From the NCBI GenBank assembly GCA_012031345.1, contig JAAUTS010000002.1, forward strand, positions 1 through 51,778: 51,778 nt of DNA, written 5' to 3'. The position numbers were made by a program, and so were the translations under genes. The stretch is from Blastochloris sp. Lineage in GTDB: Bacteria > Verrucomicrobiota > Verrucomicrobiia > Methylacidiphilales > JAAUTS01. Positions 44,557 to 51,778 of this stretch are shown here, piece after piece (position 1 is the first letter of the stretch; every line of letters starts with the position of its first letter). Below the pieces are notes generated by a model. It did not search any database. It had not been told where the DNA came from and saw nothing but the letters and a program-made list of their open reading frames with translations.

Positions 44557-45632
44557 GAGAGCAGATCGTCGCCTTTCCGGATTTCAACCAGCGTCACGTT
44601 GAGGAGTGAGGCGGCCTTGGAACGGGTGACCTGCTGTTCCGCCACCGCCCGGAAGACTAGTTGGCGGAAGCGTTGGGAGCGTTCGCAGCCTCGGTAGTCG
44701 TCATCGCCCGGCTCCTTGGCCTTCCAGTTCTCCGCCTTGTAACGGTCCCAGAAGCGTCGGGAAAGCGCGGGGGTGATCAACTCCTGTTGTTTGGCTCGCA
44801 TCATGAGGGAGCCCAGGGAAATGCCCCAGGTGACTTTGATGCTGATCAGTTCTTTCAAGGAAAGGGTTTCCCGGAACCCGCCGAAAGCCTGCCGACAGGA
44901 CTCCGCAGGCAGGATGAAGGACCCGGCGAAGCGGGCGACGATCTTTTCCTCGTCCAGACCGGGAGCAAGGCGGTCCTTGAGCAGGACATGGCCAAGCTCG
45001 TGGATTGTGGTGTGGCGCTTGCGGGTCAGGCATTGGTCGTTGAGGTGTTTGCCGATGACCACGATGGGGGTCGAGCCGATCCAGCCGGAAAATCCGTCGA
45101 ACTCCGGTGGCGCGTCCACCTCACAAACTTTGATGCCGTTCAGTTCCAGCATTTCCATCAGGTTGCCGATGGGTTGGCGTCCCAGGTTCCAGGCATCACG
45201 CAGCTTTTCTGCGGCGGTCTCCGCGTCTTGAGGCGACTCGATTCGCAGCTTACCAAGCGGGTTGTGGAAGGGGTGCTTGAGGCCAAGGATCGATTCGATG
45301 GAGAGATAGCGCTCGAAGTAATCCTGAGCCTTGATTTCAAGGGTCTGGAACTGTTTGACGCCTAATGTGTCGTGTTTGGCGCGGTATTTCACACCCTGGA
45401 TGGCTGGCTCTGTCGGCCGGAAGAAGAAACCTGGAGGTTGGTTCAGGGCTTCCGAGAGGGCGATGAGGAGGGTGCCGTCGGGCATCATCTCGCCGCGTTC
45501 GTATTTGGCCAAGGCGTTGTGGGAGACGGCACCACCGATGCGGTCGGAGAGTTCGCGCAGGGAAAACCCCGCCATCTGCCGCGCCTGCCGCAGCCGTGTT
45601 CCGAAAAGTGAGGTATATTTGGTTTCGGTCAT
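44553..45632 (-). CDS. XRE HTH + ImmA/IrrE-type metallopeptidase fusion protein
   Basis: HTH FGTRLRQARQMAGFSLRELSDRIGGAVSHNALAKYERGE; zinc motif TTIHELGHVLLKDRL. Confidence 0.88.
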   Translation of the reverse strand: MTETKYTSLFGTRLRQARQMAGFSLRELSDRIGGAVSHNALAKYERGEMMPDGTLLIALSEALNQPPGFFFRPTEPAIQGVKYRAKHDTLGVKQFQTLEIKAQDYFERYLSIESILGLKHPFHNPLGKLRIESPQDAETAAEKLRDAWNLGRQPIGNLMEMLELNGIKVCEVDAPPEFDGFSGWIGSTPIVVIGKHLNDQCLTRKRHTTIHELGHVLLKDRLAPGLDEEKIVARFAGSFILPAESCRQAFGGFRETLSLKELISIKVTWGISLGSLMMRAKQQELITPALSRRFWDRYKAENWKAKEPGDDDYRGCERSQRFRQLVFRAVAEQQVTRSKAASLLNVTLVEIRKGDDLLS

Positions 45633-45674
45633 GTTTACAAAATAGTTGACAAATTAAATATTGTAAACCATTAT
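45633..45674. promoter_or_regulatory. Divergent promoter/operator: minus TTTACA-17-TATTTT, plus TTGACA-17-CATTAT, spanned by inverted repeat GTTTACAA-N20-TTGTAAAC
   Basis: Read directly: arms at 45633-45640 and 45661-45668, third half-site-like GTTGACAA at 45645-45652. Confidence 0.55.
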
Positions 45675-45793
45675 GTGCTTATGAAACGAGGTTGCTAATT
45701 TACTGAAGGGGTGGCCCAGCGTGCTGTTATGGGCGACGGTAATGACCAAGCAACTTCGCTACACGGAACGGAACGCATAGAACAAATATCATC

Positions 45794-46754
45794 ATGAAGC
45801 TTACTGATACTCAGCTAAACGTTTTCATATCTAAGGTTCTTCATCTTGGGAAAGGAAAACGGAAGGAATTCCTTACTCAAGTAGATTTCCTTATTCAAAG
45901 TCTGGATAAGAAAATCAAGGAAGACGCATCCTTCAAGGTAAAGGGCTTCAAAAAAACCGGCTCAATCATGAAAGGCACGGTTCTCAAGCCCAGTGGTGAC
46001 TTTGGAGTTGATGCGGATATTGCGGTTTTCTTAGATGTTTCAGAATCTGAAAAAAATGACATCGAAAATCTCCACCAAATCATTCGCAATCTTCTTGTGG
46101 CAGTTTATCCAACTAAGAAGCCACAGGATTTCCGGGTTCAACCTAGGACGCTAGGCATTCACTTTCACACGTCGGGCCTAGATGTTGATCTTGTCCCAGT
46201 AATTCCAATCCCCAAGCAAGAGGGTTACGGATGGCAGCCATCGTCTCAGCGTGGACAGCCCGTTAAAACCTCAATCCAAGGCCAATTGGATTTCATTAAA
46301 AACCGGAGAGATGCGGACCCGAGATTTAAATCCATCGTGCGATTGTTGAAAAAATGGCGGAATGAGAATGAACTCGAGCGTTTCCGCTCTTTCACCATTG
46401 AACTGCTTGTCGCACACCTTTACGACCAAAACGGTGCAGCAACTTCCCTCGAAGACGGGCTCCAGCGGTTCTTCCTTTTTCGTTGCTCAAACTGGCCTTA
46501 CCAAGCCCATCACTTTTCCTGAGCTTGGCAAAGGAGTGAGCTTTCCGAGTGACCCAGTTGTGATTCTCGACCCCGTAAACAAGGACAACAATGTCGCGTC
46601 CCGTCTGACTGATGATGAAAGAAAAGAAATCGTGGGAGGTGCAGAAATGGCATGGTCCACGATAGAGGCAGCGAGCTGGAAGGGTGGGAAAGGCGACACA
46701 TTAGATCTTTGGAAGAAAGTCATGGGACGTTCCTTCACAATCGACCAAGAATAA
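45794..46754 (+). CDS. CBASS cGAS/DncV-like nucleotidyltransferase (CD-NTase), frameshift in a T run near 46480
   Basis: GSIMKGTVLKPSGDFGVDADIAVFLDV (GS plus DxD) and LDVDLVPVIPIP; C-terminal segment LTKPITFPELGKGVSF...WKKVMGRSFTI in another frame. Confidence 0.88.
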
Positions 46755-46756
46755 AT

Positions 46757-47272
46757 ATGAGTTCAACAGGCACACGCACCACCACCTACACAGTCGCTGA
46801 CATCCGCAAAGTCGTCGAAAACTTTGCCGCCGATTTCTCCATGATGGCACAAGCCACGGGATTGCGCACACGTGAAAGCGTCGCATCCGTGGTTTCCGAC
46901 CTGAACATTTTCGCAGAATATGGTTACCTAGTTTCGGTGACGCTGTTCTTGCTCGACAAGGACGGCAACAAACTTCGTGTCGCCTACTACAAGGTCGCGG
47001 ATTCCGCAGCGGGCTGGCAATCGGATGCGCCCGGCAACAACCTCTGGCCCAGAACCGAAGGAGGCTCTTTGTGGGTGCTCGGGACATTGACGGACGCGTG
47101 GTGGAACAAAACAGGTGCCGAAAAGGAAGCATTTATTAAAGCGAGGGGGTTGAATTTCCCATGGTCCAAAACTGATAAGGACACATCGCTCAGTGGGTTG
47201 ACTTCAAGTGCTGGCCAAAAATACGCCAGCAATGGATATGGTTGGGAGCGGACTAATTACAGTCGATTATAA
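46757..47272 (+). CDS. Bacterial HORMA-domain protein (type III CBASS Cap7-like)
   Basis: TYTVADIRKVVENFAADFSMMAQATGLR and C-terminal YASNGYGWERTNYSRL; sits between CD-NTase and TRIP13-like genes. Confidence 0.82.
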   Translation: MSSTGTRTTTYTVADIRKVVENFAADFSMMAQATGLRTRESVASVVSDLNIFAEYGYLVSVTLFLLDKDGNKLRVAYYKVADSAAGWQSDAPGNNLWPRTEGGSLWVLGTLTDAWWNKTGAEKEAFIKARGLNFPWSKTDKDTSLSGLTSSAGQKYASNGYGWERTNYSRL

Positions 47273-47274
47273 TT

Positions 47275-48189
47275 ATGAAAGAAGGAACCGCCGCGTTGTT
47301 TGAACTGGAAACCTCCCTGCCCGATGCCAGGCTTAAGACCCAAGCGGAAAGGCTGGTTGGATTCAAGGCCCGATACGACCGCATTCACCAGGACTTGCGC
47401 CTCCTAATCGACAAGGAAGGTTTGGAAAATTGGAGCAAGAAGCATTACCACAACCGCCTTCCATTGCTGGATTCGTTGTTCGACCGATACCCACTCGTTG
47501 TATTTCACGGAGATGTTGGAACGGGTAAAACAGCAACCGCTGAGGCAGTAACAAACGCACTCGCCGGGGAGCTTGGCAAGGGAGCGCTGCTCTTCAAACT
47601 GAGCACGCGTGTGCGAGGAAGCGGCAACGTCGGAGAAATGAGTTCCCTCATCAACCAAGCCTTCGATATTGTTGGCGAGGAAGCTGGGAAAGCAAAACTG
47701 TCCTTTCTTATCATTGATGAGGCTGACTCACTCGCAGCCAACCGCTCCGGTAGCCAAAGCCATCATGAGGATAAGGTTGCTGTGAACACGCTTATTCAAA
47801 AGATTGATGACGTTAGGAGATTCAACGGCCGTGTGCTGGTCATTCTTTGTACGAACCGATACGAGGCGCTCGATCCAGCAATTCTCCGACGTGCTGCATA
47901 CGTCGAAGAATTTCGACGACCTGATGACGGTGAACGGCGCGAGATTCTGAATCTGGATTGTGAAGGGCTGGGACTGACAGCATCCGCCATTGAAGAATTG
48001 GTACAGCTCACGGGAACGCACGGTCCCCACAAGCTTGGCTACACGTTTTCTGATATTCGCACGAGGCTACTTCCAGAGGCACTGGTACACGCTTACCCGA
48101 CGCGCAAAATTAACCATACTGATTTGATCGACGCAATTTCACGAGTTGCGCCATCACCGACAATCTTTACGACGGAAGATCGCGTATGA
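47275..48189 (+). CDS. TRIP13/Pch2-like AAA+ ATPase (type III CBASS Cap6-like)
   Basis: FHGDVGTGKTATAEAV, FLIIDEADSLAANRSGSQSHHEDKVAVNTLIQKID, LCTNRYEALDPAILRRA. Confidence 0.9.
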   Translation: MKEGTAALFELETSLPDARLKTQAERLVGFKARYDRIHQDLRLLIDKEGLENWSKKHYHNRLPLLDSLFDRYPLVVFHGDVGTGKTATAEAVTNALAGELGKGALLFKLSTRVRGSGNVGEMSSLINQAFDIVGEEAGKAKLSFLIIDEADSLAANRSGSQSHHEDKVAVNTLIQKIDDVRRFNGRVLVILCTNRYEALDPAILRRAAYVEEFRRPDDGERREILNLDCEGLGLTASAIEELVQLTGTHGPHKLGYTFSDIRTRLLPEALVHAYPTRKINHTDLIDAISRVAPSPTIFTTEDRV

Positions 48190-49350
48190 ATCTTCGTGGT
48201 CGCCGAATTCACATCGTTGGGAGTGCTGATCCCACGGCTGATGAAGAGAAACTGGGATATGTCCATTCGCTTGTATCTGAACTGACAAACGCACTTGTGG
48301 CGGAGGGTGCTAATTTCGTTATACCGTTTGGTAAGGAGCCGTTTCTTACAGAACGGGAAGATGGGCTCTCTATCATCTTTGATTGGACCGTAGCTGAAGC
48401 GGTATCCAAAGCCCAAATCAAAGGAATTGCTAAGCCTTCTGGCCCCAATGGTTACCTGATTGCAACCTTGGCAACAAGTAAGACAGATTTCCAAATTCCA
48501 GCAGTTCGTCGCGTTATTTATGAACAACTTAGGGACACTAATTCCATCGGCATCGAATTCCTTGAACCTGGCTGGAGCGCGGGCGCCATTAGCCGTTCAC
48601 GGCTTGCCCAGCTCGGGGACATTCTGATTGCGATTAGTGGGGTCAAGGGGTTGAGCAACTTGCAATCGAATATTCCTCAAGGGTAAGCCGGTCATTCCGC
48701 TCGATATTAACGTGGGTTCTTCTTCGCGCGATGGATCTGGAGGGGCACCAAGACTCTTTGATCGAGCTCGCGCCAAGCCTGGAGACTTCTTTTCAGTAGC
48801 AGCGTCTGCATCCGCAGCTGATTTACTAGACCGAACCCAAACTCGAAATGGAGAAGTCAATGTCATGGTAGTCGTGGCTGCCATCCTTAACCTGATCCAT
48901 GCCCTCGTTCCCCCACGAGTTTTCTACGTCAGACTCCTGAATGACACGCTTCCCGAATATACATCTGTAGAGGAGTTTTTTAGAAAAACCGCCGACCCGC
49001 TTGTTCGAGAATTGGGCTATGAGCCGCTCCAAATGGGGCTTGGAAAGAACGAGTTTGTCTGGATGAATCAAGCCATTTTCGACTCCATGCACCACAGTAG
49101 TGTAGCACTTGTAGATCTGACAGGACTGAGGCCCAATTGCTTTATGGAACTGGGATATTCGCTCGGCAACAAGCAGCGAGTGATTGTATGTGCTCGTGAC
49201 GACACGCGAATTCCATTTGATGCGTTTGCGCTGGAGGCTTTTCAGTGGAAAGAATCTGAAGACCTAGGTAAGAGATTGGACAAGTTCCGCACACATTGGG
49301 AAAGAAATATCAACATGCCAACGCTTGTTCGACCAAAGGAGGCGAAGTGA
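48186..49350 (+). CDS. Putative CBASS effector: N-terminal SLOG-like domain + C-terminal nucleoside deoxyribosyltransferase/TIR-like (DRHyd-like) domain; two frameshifts near 48640-48690
   Basis: HIVGSADPTADEEKLGYVHSLVSELTNALVAEGANFVIPFG and (restored) AISGGQGVEQLAIEYSSQGKPVIPLD; C-terminal SSVALVDLTGLRPNCFMELGYSLGNKQRVIVCARD; ATGA overlap with upstream gene. Confidence 0.7.
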
Positions 49351-49893
49351 AAGCTGAGTGCTATTTTTTCAGTAGATATTGAATCCGCAGGTCCGATACC
49401 CCGGCAAAATACAGCATGCTTTTCTCTAGGCGCGTGTGTGGTGGGTGATCCTACGGTATCGTTTTACGCCGAACTGAAACCCATCACTAAAGAGTTCGTG
49501 GCAGAAGCTCTTAAGATATCTGGGTTTAACCTTGAACGTCTTGAGCGCGAGGGTCAGGCGCCTGAAAATGTAATGAAGGACTTCCGCCGATGGGTTGAAA
49601 CAGTCACCGAGGAGTGCAAACCAGTCTTTGTCGGTTTCAATGGCTGCTTTGACTGGCAGTTTGTGAACTGGTACTGTGAATCGTTTGCCGGGGGCAATCC
49701 ATTTGGGTTTGGTGGAATAGACATCAAGTCGTATTTTATGGGCTTTAGTGGTGAGACGTGGGCGAGATCGACATCAAGCCAACTACCAGAGGAATTTAAG
49801 CCTGACATTCCACAAACCCACAATGCGCTTGATGACGCACGTGCCCAAGCATCGATCTTTCATAAATTATTTACTAAGCGGCGTTCAAGATAG
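49347..49893 (+). CDS. DEDDh 3'-5' exonuclease (CBASS ancillary, Cap18-like), frameshift near 49362
   Basis: Exo I FSVDIESAGPIP, Exo II FVGFNGCFDWQFVNWY, Exo III THNALDDARAQASIF; GTG after GGAGG gives MKAECYF-SVDIE if one T of the T6 run is extra. Confidence 0.8.
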
Positions 49894-50133
49894 ATAGCCG
49901 TAAATGTCAATTCGTTGTGTTGCGCGATCCAAGAACGGCGCCCAGCGGGTCGGTCCTCGAATTTAAGGGTCTAACGGCGTTATTGCCTGAGCAAGAGGTA
50001 ACACCCTTTCTGAGTGTGGGTCTCTTTCAACTGGCTTGGCCTGAGGTGACGGGGAGGTTTAGGAGTGAGGGATCATGGGCCATCAGCCTTTTACGTATCA
50101 ATCTTGCCCTCTTCCGTAATTTCCTGCTACTTT

Positions 50134-50322
50134 ATGAATATGACAACCGGGTATTCCAATTACACCAGAGCCGATGCACGCAAAGAAATTGGAGAAATGC
50201 GCAAATTTACCCAAGAGCTGGTGAAATCACCCGGCAAAGCGCAAAAGCTTTTGATCGAGGCGGGTATTCTTCGCAAATCGGGCAGGGGTTTGGCCAAAAA
50301 ATATCAATCGGCCAGCACTTGA
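50134..50322 (+). CDS. Small hypothetical protein, possible antitoxin partner of the next gene
   Basis: 62 aa, charged; ends 4 nt before the next ATG. Confidence 0.5.
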   Translation: MNMTTGYSNYTRADARKEIGEMRKFTQELVKSPGKAQKLLIEAGILRKSGRGLAKKYQSAST

Positions 50323-50326
50323 GCCT

Positions 50327-50959
50327 ATGCGTCACTCGGCTTGGATATTGGCATACCATGGATGTGATCGGTCTATAGGTGATCAAATCCTCCGTGGTGA
50401 CTCTGAAGTCAAGCCGAGCAACAACGAGTATGACTGGCTTGGGAAAGGTTCTTATTTTTGGGAAAACTCCTACAGCCGCGCCCTCAAGTGGGCTCAATTT
50501 CTAAAAGAGCACCCTTCCTACACTCATAAAGCGATCAAAGATCCGTTTGTGGTGGGCGCCATCATTGATCCCGGAAATTGCCTCGATCTGACAGAAGCCG
50601 AATGTCTCGATATCCTGAAGGAAGCTTACGCGCAATATGTTGATGTGATGCGTTTGGTGGCCAAATACTCGGGTGAGCCGACGGTCCTTCCGAAAAATGA
50701 GCCTGGTTTCAAAGGGGACGAGGATCTAGTCAAACGCAAGTTGGATTGCGCTGTCATCAACTGGCTTCATAAAACGAGAGAAGACCGGAAGCTCAAAAGC
50801 AAGGGACTACAACCCTTTGATACCGTGCGTGGCGCCTTTTCAGAAGGTGATTCGCTTTTTGAGAATTCGAAAATTGAATCCAGAACCCATATTCAATGGT
50901 CGGTGTTGGACCCTGCACGAAGTGTGGTGGCTTATTTCAGACCTCGAATCAGAAATTGA
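50327..50959 (+). CDS. ADP-ribosyltransferase-like (DUF3990-like) protein, possible toxin
   Basis: AYHGCDRSIGDQIL...YDWLGKGSYFWENSYSRALKWA resembles the ART H...Y core; conserved FDTVRGAF and THIQWSV tail. Confidence 0.55.
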   Translation: MRHSAWILAYHGCDRSIGDQILRGDSEVKPSNNEYDWLGKGSYFWENSYSRALKWAQFLKEHPSYTHKAIKDPFVVGAIIDPGNCLDLTEAECLDILKEAYAQYVDVMRLVAKYSGEPTVLPKNEPGFKGDEDLVKRKLDCAVINWLHKTREDRKLKSKGLQPFDTVRGAFSEGDSLFENSKIESRTHIQWSVLDPARSVVAYFRPRIRN

Positions 50960-50977
50960 TCTTTTACGGACATATGA

Positions 50978-51778
50978 TCTTCGAGATGGGAACGCGTGAT
51001 GCTGGGTGTCACGACAACCGCCGATCTGTCTCTGGTGCGCTCGCGAGGAGAGGAATGGCGAACTCTCGCTTTCATGCCGGCGGCCGCGCTGTGGCGCGAG
51101 TTCCTCGACGCTGACGTGCTGCGCCTCTGGGACGGCTGGCTGAATCGCCCGCTGGTGGAAGATATCCGTTCAGCGGGACGCGAGATCTGGGTGATGAGCG
51201 GCAATCTGGGCTCCTACCTTCCGACGGGCGTCTTCGATCCGGCGCGAGTCGCGCTCTATCGCGAGCTTGGAGTCGACGGCGTTCTGGTGAACGAAGTCTC
51301 GCGATTTCGGCGGGTATTGGCGAGAGGTGGGTACCCGCGCCTGATCGCGCACCGCGGCCTCTGCCCTGGCTTGTGCCGAGAATTCGCTTCCCGCTTCGCG
51401 GCCGCGAAGGCCCTTGGTGCGGACGAGATCGAGCTGGACGTTCGAGGAACCGCCGACCGGCACCTCGTGATCTGTCACGACAGGGATCTCGCCCGCATTG
51501 CGGGAATCCCCGGCAGCATAGACGCTCTTGGCGTTGAGCAGCTTGCCGCAGCGAGGCTGCGTGGGGACATGGAAAGCGTCGGCCTCTGCACCCTTGAGGA
51601 GGTTTTTCGCCTGTTGGGTCAGAGCATCGGGTACAACATCCACATCAAGGAGGCCGGCGACGACGGATGGATCGTTGCTCGGACCATCCGGACCATTCGG
51701 GAGTACGCGTTGCAGCGTATCGCGTACATAGCGGGAGATGCGGAAGTGCTCGATTACGCGATGAGGATGGATCCGGAG
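50978..51778 (+). CDS. Glycerophosphodiester phosphodiesterase-like protein, truncated at both ends: C-terminal part of one GDPD domain then start of a second
   Basis: Open frame to the window end (absent from the ORF track, no stop): LWDGWLNRPLVEDIRSAGREIWVMSG...LYRELGVDGVLVNEV, then RLIAHRGL...AKALGADEIELDVRGTADRHLVICHDRDLARI. Confidence 0.75.

Noticed and set aside
49348-49350. TGA between effector and exonuclease in the same frame, suggesting stop-codon readthrough
   Set aside because: GGAGG plus overlapping GTG and a likely indel in the T6 run give a normal exonuclease start; readthrough not needed
1-51778. CRISPR arrays, tRNA/rRNA genes, IS elements
   Set aside because: No regularly spaced repeats, tRNA-like cloverleaf, rRNA or transposase motifs recognised by eye; absence cannot be proven without tools

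Overview
The window is a bacterial chromosome segment. Gene content and operon style suggest a PVC/Verrucomicrobia-like lineage, but this is inference and was not tested. Positions ~0.5-24.5 kb hold housekeeping and accessory genes: ftsH, folP, an aspartate aminotransferase, a GbsR/MarR-regulated membrane/DCC/DUF2071-like cluster, a Ser/Thr kinase, an SMR exporter, recA-cinA, an Rsm22-like methyltransferase, uppP, tal and dcd. Positions ~24.8-43.9 kb are one co-directional str-S10-spc-alpha ribosomal superoperon from rpsL to rplQ. It lacks tuf, rpmD and adk, has a secreted coiled-coil ORF between rpsS and rplV, and encodes Cys-depleted S14 and L36. It ends at a strong intrinsic terminator. Downstream (44.0-51.0 kb) is a compact defence island. 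It contains a PIN / XRE-ImmA(IrrE) pair, divergent from a five-gene HORMA/TRIP13 (type III-like) CBASS operon: CD-NTase, HORMA, TRIP13-like AAA+, a SLOG + nucleoside-deoxyribosyltransferase/TIR-like effector, and a DEDDh 3'-5' exonuclease. A small ORF and an ADP-ribosyltransferase-like ORF follow. The SLOG-DRHyd-like effector, and a possible shared operator through which the XRE-ImmA protein could regulate the CBASS, are the most novel-looking signals. At ~50.96 kb composition changes abruptly and a GDPD gene starts mid-domain, suggesting an assembly chimera or recombination junction. About 20 single-base frameshifts, many in essential genes (rpsG, rpsJ, rplD, rpsC, rplP, rpsM, rpoA, recA), indicate indel sequencing errors, so broken ORFs should not be read as pseudogenes.
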